Source of the DNA: Buttiauxella agrestis ATCC 33320
Lineage (GTDB): Bacteria; Pseudomonadota; Gammaproteobacteria; Enterobacterales; Enterobacteriaceae
Reading direction: 5' to 3'
Length of the DNA: 64,000 nt
NCBI GenBank assembly: GCA_024169445.1
Contig: JALKFA010000001.1
Span: 3,720,001 to 3,784,000, forward strand
The notes below the pieces were generated by a model. The model saw only the letters and a list, made by a program, of their open reading frames with translations, made no database searches and was not told where the DNA came from. Within the stretch, counting starts at the first letter, position 1. Each line of letters opens with the position of its first letter. A program made the position numbers and the translations under genes. Positions 10,969 to 19,307 of this stretch are shown here, in pieces.

Positions 10969-11397
10969 TTACACCGATTTATCCACGGTGGTATTCGAAC
11001 CTGAAGTCATGATGCGAACCTTATCCCCAGGTTTAAAGGTGGTGCTGCCGTTATAATCCTGTACCACCTGGATTATTTGCCCGCCATTAGTCTTGATCTG
11101 CAAATTCACCTGTTGAGGGTTCTGCTGCTGGCTTTGACGGTGGCGTGAGGCTTCTACCCCGGCAACCGCCCCCGTGGCGGTCATAATAGTTTTCCCGGAA
11201 CCACCACCGAACTGGTTACCAATAGCGGCACCTGCAGCACCTGCTGCAATGGTACGCAATGGTCTGGAATGAGTCTGGGTGGTGATAATTTGGCTATTTT
11301 GAACAACGCCGTATTCCACCAGCGTTTTGCTTCCCGCAAAACTGGGCTGGCTGGATAGCGTGAGAAGACTAAGAGCAATAAGTGCGAATTTCTTCAT
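10969..11397 (-). CDS. secreted glycine-zipper 2TM protein, SlyB-like
   Basis: 142 aa from the ATG at 11397 (a GTG three codons earlier has a poorer signal). It has a clear signal peptide ending SSQPSFA-G, a glycine-zipper hydrophobic segment (AAGAAGAAIGNQFGGGSGK, about 51-69) and a C-terminal beta domain (QQVNLQIKTNGGQIIQVVQ...PGDKVRIM). Organisation and sequence resemble SlyB, encoded at 45762-46229, but there is no lipobox cysteine, so it is probably periplasmic or outer-membrane inserted without a lipid anchor. Role unknown. Confidence 0.8.
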   Translation of the reverse strand: MKKFALIALSLLTLSSQPSFAGSKTLVEYGVVQNSQIITTQTHSRPLRTIAAGAAGAAIGNQFGGGSGKTIMTATGAVAGVEASRHRQSQQQNPQQVNLQIKTNGGQIIQVVQDYNGSTTFKPGDKVRIMTSGSNTTVDKSV

Positions 11398-11553
11398 GTT
11401 GTCCACTGTGTAGTATCAATTAAACCGCGATTTTGCCAGTCTTAAAACAAAGCCTTTAAGTCAATAATGCTACTTCGTGACTGAATTGTCTGATGCTATT
11501 AAACTATAGCAAGATACATAGTAACTGACCCTTAGTAATTTTCAGGAAGACAA

Positions 11554-11946
11554 ATGACTCAGCAAGACACTCCTTCAGGGGAATTGGTATTACGTACGAT
11601 GGCAATGCCTGCAGACACTAACGCCAACGGCGATATCTTTGGTGGTTGGTTGATGGCACAAATGGATATGGGTGGCGCAATTCAGGCCAAAGAAATCGCC
11701 AAAGGTCGCGTAGTGACGGTTCGTGTGGATGGGATGACATTCCTCAAGCCGGTCGCGGTGGGTGACGTGGTGTGTTGCTACGCCAAATGTGTAAAAAGCG
11801 GAACCAGCTCCATTACCATTAACGTGGAAGTGTGGGTTAAAAAAGTCTCATCTGAACCTATTGGTCAGCGTTATAAAGCAACAGAAGCCATATTCATTTA
11901 TGTGGCAGTTGATACCGAAGGCAAACCGCGCCCTATTCCGCGCTAA
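11554..11946 (+). CDS. yciA: YciA, acyl-CoA thioesterase
   Basis: 130 aa hotdog-fold thioesterase with the helix motif NANGDIFGGWLMAQMDMGG; the Asp in GGWLMAQMD is the catalytic acid. YciA hydrolyses a broad range of acyl-CoAs. SD AGGAAG precedes the ATG. In E. coli tonB follows; here an IprA-like regulator does, so synteny breaks downstream. Confidence 0.95.
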   Translation: MTQQDTPSGELVLRTMAMPADTNANGDIFGGWLMAQMDMGGAIQAKEIAKGRVVTVRVDGMTFLKPVAVGDVVCCYAKCVKSGTSSITINVEVWVKKVSSEPIGQRYKATEAIFIYVAVDTEGKPRPIPR

Positions 11947-11961
11947 CCCAAGCTGGTCGCT

Positions 11962-12609
11962 ATGAAACCCCGTGACAATGCAGAACAAAACACACAGTTG
12001 CTGAGCTCTCAGGCCACCCTCGATTTAGTGGAAAAACTCAGCCCCCATGTCACGTATGTGAAAGTACCGGCGCGCCGTCGCCTTTACTACTCCGCGAAAG
12101 GCGTCGACATGTGTTATCTCATCCGATCGGGGTTAGTACACATTCGCCGCGACATCGATGAAATTGTGCTCAGCTTGCTGCCAACGCCCAATATTGCCGG
12201 AATCACTAATTTATTGTCTAAAACGGGAGCGGGACTGTTTCTTGAAACACTCAGTGAGTGCGAGATAGCAACGATAACCACCGAACATGCACATAAACTG
12301 GTCGATGATCTCAATCTTTGGGAGTTAATGGCGAAACACGTGACTAAAGTTGCCAGTAATATTTACCTTCTTCAGGTCAAACTGACTGCGCCGACGGCCT
12401 ACGAAATTGTGCGCTTCCAGTTATTTGGCTTAATGCGTGAACCCGAAAGCCTCAGAGACAAGACGTCCGCCGCCAAATACATTATGGACCGGACGCACTT
12501 GTCTCGTAGCTCGGTGATGAAGATCCTTGCGCAGTTAAAACAAGGTGACTACGTGCAAATTGAAGACGGCATTCTCAAAGCGCTGAATAATTTGCCCGCC
12601 AGGTATTAA
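11962..12609 (+). CDS. IprA/YaiV-type winged-helix regulator
   Basis: 215 aa. The N-terminal part (about 30-140) looks like a cyclic-nucleotide-binding-like beta fold lacking ligand residues. The C-terminal part carries a winged helix (YIMDRTHLSRSSVMKILAQLKQGDY, about 171-195). The ending LPARY resembles E. coli YaiV/IprA (LPSEY), a regulator linked to peroxide resistance; this is a family-level call, not orthology. It starts 15 nt after yciA, so probably co-transcribed, and overlaps the dcp 3' end by 4 bp. Confidence 0.7.
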   Translation: MKPRDNAEQNTQLLSSQATLDLVEKLSPHVTYVKVPARRRLYYSAKGVDMCYLIRSGLVHIRRDIDEIVLSLLPTPNIAGITNLLSKTGAGLFLETLSECEIATITTEHAHKLVDDLNLWELMAKHVTKVASNIYLLQVKLTAPTAYEIVRFQLFGLMREPESLRDKTSAAKYIMDRTHLSRSSVMKILAQLKQGDYVQIEDGILKALNNLPARY

Positions 12610-14651
12610 CCCTGTAACCCCCGGTTTTTCAGCATCGGTTCGCTATATGGCGCGTGTCCCCGCCAGTCGCTGTATAAGGTTTTAAGTTCGCGACTGTTGC
12701 CCTGTGCCAAAATCGCATCGCGGAAACGCTGGCCATTTTGCGCGCTCAGCCCGCCTTGTTCGACAAACCACTGATAACCGTCGTCCGCCAGCATTTGCGT
12801 CCAGATATAGGCGTAATAACCTGCGGCGTACCCCCCGCCAAAGATATGAGCAAAATAGCTGCTGCGATAACGTGGTGGCACCGTAGCCAGATTAATCCGT
12901 TCCTTTTCGAGTGCCTGATTTTCAAACCATGCGACATCATCGATTTCACTGCCCGCAGGCAAGCTGTGCCAGTTCATATCCAGCAACGCGGCAGCGAGTA
13001 ACTCCGTCATGTCGTAGCCTTTATTGAATTGCGCGGCACGGAATAATTTATCTTTCAGCGCCTCGGGCATCGGTTCGTTGGTTTGATAATGGCGCGCATA
13101 GTTGGCGAAAACCTGCGGCTGGCGCGCCCAGTGTTCATTGATTTGCGATGGAAACTCGACAAAGTCGCGTGGCGTATTGGTACCGGAAAGTGTTGCATAA
13201 CGCTGGGTGGCAAACAGCCCGTGCAAGGTATGGCCAAACTCATGGAACAATGTCACAACATCATCCCAGGAAATCAGTGCCGCTTCGCCGCTGGCAGGTT
13301 TGTTGTAGTTACAGACGTTGTAAATTACCGGGTCATTTTCCAGCAACGTGGATTGTTCCACAAAGTTGCCCATCCACGCCCCGCCGCCTTTGCTGTCACG
13401 GGCAAAAAAGTCACCATAGAACAGCGCCATGCCACGCCCGTCGTTATCGAAGATTTCCCACACGCGTACATCATCGTGATAAACCGGAATATCGAAACGT
13501 TCGACAAACTTCAGGCCGAAAAGCTGGCTCGCCGCCCAAAAGACGCCATTGGTTAGCACGTTGTTGAGTTCAAAATAAGGTTTGATTTGTGCTTCATCGA
13601 GGTCGTATTGCGCATGTCGAACTTGCTCGGCATAAAATGCCCAATCCCAGACCTCTGCTTTAAAGCCGCCCTGCTGGGCATCGATAACTTGCTGGATGTC
13701 GGCCAGTTCCCGTTGCGCGCGGGCAGTCGCCGCAGGCACGATATCACGCATAAATTGCAGTGCTGCCTGTGGTGTTTCTGCCATTTGGTCGGCAATTTTC
13801 CACGCCGCGTAGCTTTCAAAACCCAGCAGTTGCGCCTGTTCAGCGCGCAGGGTTGCAAGGCGCGCCACAATCGCCCTGGTATCATTGCTATCGTTATGTT
13901 GTGTGCGTTGCCAACCAGCATTAAACAGCTTTTCACGCGTTTGTCTGTCACGCAGCGATTGCAGCGCGGGCTGTTGGGTGAAATTGAGTAAAGGAATGAC
14001 GTATTTCCCCTCCAGCCCTTTAGCACTGGCCTGTTGCGCGGCAGCAGCAATTTCTGCCGGAGTTAATCCATCAAGTTGCTGTACGTCATCAACCACCAGC
14101 CCCGCCGCTTTATTAGCGGCGTGCAGACGATTATTAAACTGGCTGTTCAACTGTGCGGCTTCTTTATTCAGCACTTTCAGGCGCGCTTTTTTATCGTCGC
14201 TAAGGGTGGATCCCGCCAGGGTAAAACTCTGCCAGACCACTTCAACCAGACGCAGGGATTCGTCATCAAGCCCCAGCGTATTACGGCGCTGGTACACACT
14301 GTTTAAACGCGAAAACAGTGCGCTATTGAGGCGCATTTCATCGGCTAATTCGGCCAACTCGGCGGCAAACTCTTCATCGAGCTGTTGCAGATAATCATTG
14401 GTATTTGCCGCGGTCATGGCAAAGAAAACCTGAGTAACGCGCGCCAGCATGTGGCCGGTTTTTTCCAGCGCCAGATAGGTATTTTCAAACGTTGGAGCCG
14501 CTGTTTCGTTGGCAATCGCCGCAATTTCTTCACGCTTAATTCGTTTCGCTTCGTCAAAAGCAGGACGATAGTGACTGTCTTTGATGTCATCAAAGTGAGG
14601 GGCTTGATACGGCAATAAACTGATGCGGTAAAACGGATTAACTGACAGCAT
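12606..14651 (-). CDS. dcp: Dcp, peptidyl-dipeptidase
   Basis: 681 aa zinc metallopeptidase of the M3 family. The zinc signature HEFGHTLHGL lies near residue 470, with the downstream glutamate ligand region. Dcp removes dipeptides from peptide C-termini in peptide turnover. It is convergent with, and overlaps by 4 bp, the IprA-like gene. In E. coli dcp adjoins ydfG; here guaD-xdhABC lies between. Confidence 0.96.
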   Translation of the reverse strand: MLSVNPFYRISLLPYQAPHFDDIKDSHYRPAFDEAKRIKREEIAAIANETAAPTFENTYLALEKTGHMLARVTQVFFAMTAANTNDYLQQLDEEFAAELAELADEMRLNSALFSRLNSVYQRRNTLGLDDESLRLVEVVWQSFTLAGSTLSDDKKARLKVLNKEAAQLNSQFNNRLHAANKAAGLVVDDVQQLDGLTPAEIAAAAQQASAKGLEGKYVIPLLNFTQQPALQSLRDRQTREKLFNAGWQRTQHNDSNDTRAIVARLATLRAEQAQLLGFESYAAWKIADQMAETPQAALQFMRDIVPAATARAQRELADIQQVIDAQQGGFKAEVWDWAFYAEQVRHAQYDLDEAQIKPYFELNNVLTNGVFWAASQLFGLKFVERFDIPVYHDDVRVWEIFDNDGRGMALFYGDFFARDSKGGGAWMGNFVEQSTLLENDPVIYNVCNYNKPASGEAALISWDDVVTLFHEFGHTLHGLFATQRYATLSGTNTPRDFVEFPSQINEHWARQPQVFANYARHYQTNEPMPEALKDKLFRAAQFNKGYDMTELLAAALLDMNWHSLPAGSEIDDVAWFENQALEKERINLATVPPRYRSSYFAHIFGGGYAAGYYAYIWTQMLADDGYQWFVEQGGLSAQNGQRFRDAILAQGNSRELKTLYSDWRGHAPYSEPMLKNRGLQG

Positions 14652-14681
14652 CCTGAACTCCTGAAATAAGTCCTGCAGGAA

Positions 14682-14761
14682 GGTGGAACACGCTCACGCT
14701 TATCCACCCTACGAAGAAAGTTAAGTGATTGTAGGGCGGATAAGCGTGAGCGTCATCCGCC
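14682..14761. repeat. REP/BIME-type inverted pair
   Basis: Two 27 bp imperfect palindromes face each other. One is at 14682-14708 (GGTGGA...TCCACC), the other at 14735-14761 (GGCGGA...TCCGCC). Both share the core GATAAGCGTGAGCG in opposite orientations. This is the layout of a bacterial interspersed mosaic element. It fills the gap between the dcp start and the xdhC end. A related single copy lies at 40787-40813. Confidence 0.8.
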
Positions 14762-14765
14762 AGGC

Positions 14766-15539
14766 TCAACTCGCCGCCTGATACACAGCAATTATTTCGG
14801 CGGTGATGGCTACAGCAATTTCGGCTGGCAGTTTACCTTTCACATCCGGCAGCCCCACCGGGCAACGTAAGGTACTGAGTTGTTCCACCGTGATGCCTTT
14901 TCCCGCCAGCCGATACTCAAAGCGCTGGCGTTTAGTCTGCGAGCCAATTAACCCGAGATAACGGTAATCACCGCGCTTAAGTATCGCTTCGGTCAACTCC
15001 AGATCCCGCGGATGGCTGTGGGTCATGACGATAAAATAACTCTGCGCAGGTGCGGCGTGAACTGCATCCAGCGGGTCTTCTGCGTGAACGGTTTTCACCC
15101 CTTGCGGGGCGTCAGAAAATAAATCGGCGCGCTCATCAACCCAGGTAATGTGACAGGGTAACGTTGATAACAGCGCCACCAGCGCCTGCCCGACGTGGCC
15201 TGCGCCAAATACCGTGATCTGCGGTTGTGCCTGAATCAACGGTTCAAACAGCACCGTGGTCATGCCGCCACAACACTGCCCAAGCCTGGCGCCCAGATTA
15301 AAATGCTCGGTATGCAGCATCGTGCTTTGCTTCTCCAGCATCGCTCGTGCCATGGCGATAGATTGATATTCCAGATGCCCGCCACCGATAGTCAGAAACG
15401 TCTGTTCACGGCCAACAATCATTTTGGTGCCACAGTTTCGCGGCACCGAGCCTTTGTCAGCCAACACAGTCAACAACACGCAAGGCTCGCGCCGCTCGCG
15501 CAACTGCATCAAAATAGCGATCCATTCATCGTCGTTCAT
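14766..15539 (-). CDS. xdhC: XdhC, xanthine dehydrogenase accessory protein
   Basis: 257 aa. XdhC-family N-terminal domain with CGTKMIVG and CCGGMT, and a C-terminal Rossmann-like domain with FGAGHVGQALVALL. XdhC proteins bind molybdenum cofactor, promote its sulfuration and insert it into xanthine dehydrogenase. The ATG overlaps the xdhB stop (ATGA), which fixes the start at MNDDEWIAIL. Last gene of the leftward operon. Confidence 0.92.
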   Translation of the reverse strand: MNDDEWIAILMQLRERREPCVLLTVLADKGSVPRNCGTKMIVGREQTFLTIGGGHLEYQSIAMARAMLEKQSTMLHTEHFNLGARLGQCCGGMTTVLFEPLIQAQPQITVFGAGHVGQALVALLSTLPCHITWVDERADLFSDAPQGVKTVHAEDPLDAVHAAPAQSYFIVMTHSHPRDLELTEAILKRGDYRYLGLIGSQTKRQRFEYRLAGKGITVEQLSTLRCPVGLPDVKGKLPAEIAVAITAEIIAVYQAAS

Positions 15540-17881
15540 GGCGCCTCCTGACAACCCCAAAATACGCGTTCTGGCGTGGCGGGCGCATCCAGCATTGGGT
15601 GTTTCAGGTAATCAGTGACACTTGCCACGGCGTCCTGTAAGGCGCACCACACGGATATTCCCAGCATAAACGGCGGTTCACCGACGGCTTTTGAACGATA
15701 AACGGTGTGCTGAGGGTTGGCATAATTCTCCAGCAACTTAACCCGTAAGTCGGCTGGCGCATCGCTTATCGCCGGTATTTTGTAGCTCATCGGGCTGTCG
15801 GTCAGCAACCGTCCTTTGACATCCCAGACCAACTCTTCGCAAGTCAGCCAGCCTGCCCCTTGTACAAAACCACCTTCAATTTGCCCGATGTCGAGTGCCG
15901 GGTTCAGCGAATTGCCAACGTCATGCAGAATGTCGGTACGCAACAGACGGTACTCTCCGGTCAGCGTGTCGATAATCACTTCCGAACAAGCCGCCCCCCA
16001 GGAGAAGTAATAGAATGGCTGCCCACGACCGGCGGCACGGTCGTAATGAATTCCCGGTACTTTGTAGAACCCGGTGGCAGACAGCGGGACCTGGTTCAGC
16101 CAGGCAAGACTGGCGATTTCACTAAAGCTAAAATGCCACCCTGGGACTTTCACCACGCCATTACGAAACTCCACTTGTTCGGTTTCGCAACCGTGTAAAC
16201 GACAGAGCATTTCTACCAGCCGCTCTTTAATGGTCAGTGCGGCAATTTCCGCCGCTTTACCGTTGAGATCGGCACCCGATGAAGCCGCCGTCGGTGAGGT
16301 ATTCGGCACTTTTCCGGTGTTGGTTGCGGTGACCTGGATCTGTTCGACGGGGATTTGCAACACCTCCGCCACCACTTGCGCCACTTTGGTGTTCAGCCCC
16401 TGGCCCATTTCTGTGCCGCCGTGGTTGAGCTGCACCGTGCCATCGGTGTAAATCAGCAGCAATGCCCCAGCCTGGTTGAGGAAACTGGAGGTAAAAGAGA
16501 TGCCGAATTTTACCGGCGTCAGCGCCAGACCGCGTTTGAGTATTGGGCTGCTGCGGTTAAAATCCGTGATTTCTGTGCGGCGCTTTGCGTAATCTGCGCT
16601 GGCCTCGAGCTGACGGGTAATTTCCGTCATGATGTTGTGTTCGACCGTTTGATGGTAGTGCGTCACATTGCGTTCAGTGTCGCCATAGTAGTTACGTTTA
16701 CGCACTTCCAGCGGATCAAGGCCAAGCTCCCGTGCGATGTGGTCCATAATCTGTTCGATGGCAACCATACCTTGCGGCCCGCCAAATCCACGGTAGGCGG
16801 TATTCGATGCCAGATTGGTGCGGCAACGGTAGCCAGTCACGCGCGCATCACCGAGGTAATAAGCGTTGTCGGCGTGGAACATAGCGCGATCGCAGATCGA
16901 TCCTGACAGATCCAGCGAATATCCGCAGTTAGCCGCCAGATCGATAACCACTCCGTTCAACATGCCAGAATCGGTGAAACCCACGTCATAGCGCACAAAA
17001 AACGGATGCCGTTTGCCGGTAATACGCATGTCGTCACGGCGTGCAAGACGCATTTTTACCGGGCGGCCAGTTAATACCGCTACCAGCGCGGCGTGGCAGG
17101 CAATACCCGCCGCCTGGGTTTCTTTGCCGCCAAACCCACCGCCCATGCGACGCATATCTACTGTGACTTTGTTCATCGTGACGCCAAGCACTGAAGCCAC
17201 CAGCTTTTGCACTTCTGTCGGATGCTGGGTTGACGACCAGACCATCACACAGCCATCTTCCCCAGGCTGGACTACTGCAATCTGCCCTTCAAGATAAAAG
17301 TGTTCCTGGCCACCGATGTGAAATTGCCCCTGAATGCGGTGCGCAGCGCTTGCCAGCGCAGCATCAGCATCACCGCGTTGATGAACGTGCGGTTCCTGAA
17401 CATAGTGTTCGCGACGTAATGCCTCTTCAACATCCAGCACCGCTTCAAGCACGTCATATTCGATAGCGATCTTTTGCGCGCCTGCACGCGCGGCTTCTGG
17501 GGTATCGGCGGCTACCGTGAGGACAACCTGGCCGTGATACTCAACTTTGTCGCGGGCAAATAGCGGGTCGCCTGGCGCTAACGGGCCAATATCCAGCTCG
17601 CCGGGAACATCCTGCCAGCTAAAAACGCGGACTACACCGGGAATGGCGTAACATTCGCGAGTATCAATATTGAGGATGCGCGCGTGGGCGTGTTGGCTGA
17701 GAACCGGGCATAAGTGCAACATGCCGGGCAAAGTCAGTTTGTCATCAATGTATTCCGCTTTACCGCTGACGTGTTTATCTGCGCTTTCATGTTTGCGGCT
17801 TTCGCCTGCGCCACCGTGCAATTTGCGAGAAAACTGCTCGATCAATGACTGTTCTGACAGGCGCACAGGATTAGTTGACAT
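15536..17881 (-). CDS. xdhB: XdhB, xanthine dehydrogenase molybdopterin-binding subunit
   Basis: 781 aa large subunit of the xanthine oxidase family. Moco-contacting motifs are visible: GGGFGGKETQA, AYRGFGGPQG, GTEMGQGLNTK and a late GEPPFMLGIS holding the catalytic glutamate. It hydroxylates hypoxanthine and xanthine to urate. The start MSTNPVRLSEQ has SD GAGGT nine bases upstream; a TTG five codons earlier is less likely. It overlaps the xdhA end by 11 bp. Confidence 0.95.
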   Translation of the reverse strand: MSTNPVRLSEQSLIEQFSRKLHGGAGESRKHESADKHVSGKAEYIDDKLTLPGMLHLCPVLSQHAHARILNIDTRECYAIPGVVRVFSWQDVPGELDIGPLAPGDPLFARDKVEYHGQVVLTVAADTPEAARAGAQKIAIEYDVLEAVLDVEEALRREHYVQEPHVHQRGDADAALASAAHRIQGQFHIGGQEHFYLEGQIAVVQPGEDGCVMVWSSTQHPTEVQKLVASVLGVTMNKVTVDMRRMGGGFGGKETQAAGIACHAALVAVLTGRPVKMRLARRDDMRITGKRHPFFVRYDVGFTDSGMLNGVVIDLAANCGYSLDLSGSICDRAMFHADNAYYLGDARVTGYRCRTNLASNTAYRGFGGPQGMVAIEQIMDHIARELGLDPLEVRKRNYYGDTERNVTHYHQTVEHNIMTEITRQLEASADYAKRRTEITDFNRSSPILKRGLALTPVKFGISFTSSFLNQAGALLLIYTDGTVQLNHGGTEMGQGLNTKVAQVVAEVLQIPVEQIQVTATNTGKVPNTSPTAASSGADLNGKAAEIAALTIKERLVEMLCRLHGCETEQVEFRNGVVKVPGWHFSFSEIASLAWLNQVPLSATGFYKVPGIHYDRAAGRGQPFYYFSWGAACSEVIIDTLTGEYRLLRTDILHDVGNSLNPALDIGQIEGGFVQGAGWLTCEELVWDVKGRLLTDSPMSYKIPAISDAPADLRVKLLENYANPQHTVYRSKAVGEPPFMLGISVWCALQDAVASVTDYLKHPMLDAPATPERVFWGCQEAP

Positions 17882-19307
17882 AATGTTGTACCTCAAGTGC
17901 GTAAGCCGTTTCGGCGTGTTGTAGCACCAGGCGTCGTAGCAGATTTTGCGCGAGTTTCAGGCGATAGACTCCGCTGCCACGGAAATCACTTAACGGCTGG
18001 AAATCTTCGGCCAGCGCGGCACACGCCTGAGCCAGTGATTGCGAGTTGAGCGGCAAACCTGTCAGCGCGTTTTCAGCCCTTTTTGCGCACGCCGGAACCG
18101 CAGCCATGCCACCGAAAGCCAGCCGAGCGCTCTGCACTTTTCCGGCGGAAAAATGCAGGTTGAATGCGCCAAAGACTGTCGAAATATCGTCATCCATCCG
18201 TTTGGATATTTTCCATGCGGCAAACGTCGGGGAGACTGCCGCCCGCTCAATAATCACCGCAGTGATAAATTCCCCAGGTTGCAAAGCTGTTTTGCGATAA
18301 CTGAGGAAGAATTCATCGAGCGGCAACGTGCGCAGTTCGTTACCGCAGCGCAATTCCAGTTGCGCACCGAGCGCCAGCAGCATTGGCGCACCATCGCCAA
18401 TCGGCGAAGCGTTTGCCAGATTTCCGGCAAGCGTGGCGTGATTGCGAATTTGCGGCGAGGCAAAGCGGTCGAGCATCTGCGAAAACGCCGGGATCACTGG
18501 CTGTAAAACCTCCTGACACGCCTGCAATGTTGCCATCGCCCCAATGCGAATTTGGCTGTCGGTGATGGAAACCGTTTTGAGTTCATCCACCTGATTGAGT
18601 GCAATAATCAATGGCAGTGTCTGAAATTGCTGGGTGATAGTCAGCACCAGATCGGTACCACCAGCCAGCAAGCGAGCCTGCGGATTTTGCTGGTACAGCG
18701 ATGCCAGTTGCTCAACGGTCTTTGGCAACAGGCAGCGGTTGGATTTACTAACCTCGGCGACCTGCGATTGTTGCAGCGACTTTAAGCGTGCGACAGTTTG
18801 CATCTCAGTGCGAGTAAACTGGTCAGTACGCGTACCGCAACTTTGCTGCATCGCCTGAATAATTGGCCGATAACCCGTACAACGGCACAGGTTTCCGGCG
18901 AGTTGTTTTTCTATTTCATGACGGTCAGTCGGGCTATGCGCTTTTTGCAGTGCGAATCCCGACATCACAAAACCTGGGGTACAAAAACCACATTGCGAAG
19001 CGTGGCAATCGGCCATCGCCTGCTGCACCGGATGCAACTTGCTGCCGTCTGCTAAATCCTCCACGGTCAGCAACTGTTTGCCATCAAGCTGGCTGACCAG
19101 CGTGATGCAGCTATTGGCGCTGTCATAGCGCATTTTCTCGCCATCAACCTGGCCGAGCACCACCGTACACGCCCCGCAATCACCCGATGCGCACCCTTCT
19201 TTGCTGCCACAGCGCTGTTCACTGCCGCGCAGCCAGTTCAGCACCGTGGTATTTGGGTCAACGTTATCAAGGGTCTTTAAGGTTTGATTGAGCAAAAATT
19301 GAATCAT
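17871..19307 (-). CDS. xdhA: XdhA, xanthine dehydrogenase [2Fe-2S]/FAD subunit
   Basis: 478 aa. Residues 1-160 hold two [2Fe-2S] clusters: plant-type CGSKEGCASGDCGAC and alpha-helical CGFCTPGF...CRCTG. From about 195 an FAD domain follows with LLAGGTDLVL. Both redox modules are on one polypeptide, as in Rhodobacter XdhA; E. coli XdhB and XdhC split them. It passes electrons from the molybdenum site to NAD. The ATG overlaps the guaD stop by 4 bp. Confidence 0.93.
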   Translation of the reverse strand: MIQFLLNQTLKTLDNVDPNTTVLNWLRGSEQRCGSKEGCASGDCGACTVVLGQVDGEKMRYDSANSCITLVSQLDGKQLLTVEDLADGSKLHPVQQAMADCHASQCGFCTPGFVMSGFALQKAHSPTDRHEIEKQLAGNLCRCTGYRPIIQAMQQSCGTRTDQFTRTEMQTVARLKSLQQSQVAEVSKSNRCLLPKTVEQLASLYQQNPQARLLAGGTDLVLTITQQFQTLPLIIALNQVDELKTVSITDSQIRIGAMATLQACQEVLQPVIPAFSQMLDRFASPQIRNHATLAGNLANASPIGDGAPMLLALGAQLELRCGNELRTLPLDEFFLSYRKTALQPGEFITAVIIERAAVSPTFAAWKISKRMDDDISTVFGAFNLHFSAGKVQSARLAFGGMAAVPACAKRAENALTGLPLNSQSLAQACAALAEDFQPLSDFRGSGVYRLKLAQNLLRRLVLQHAETAYALEVQHYVN

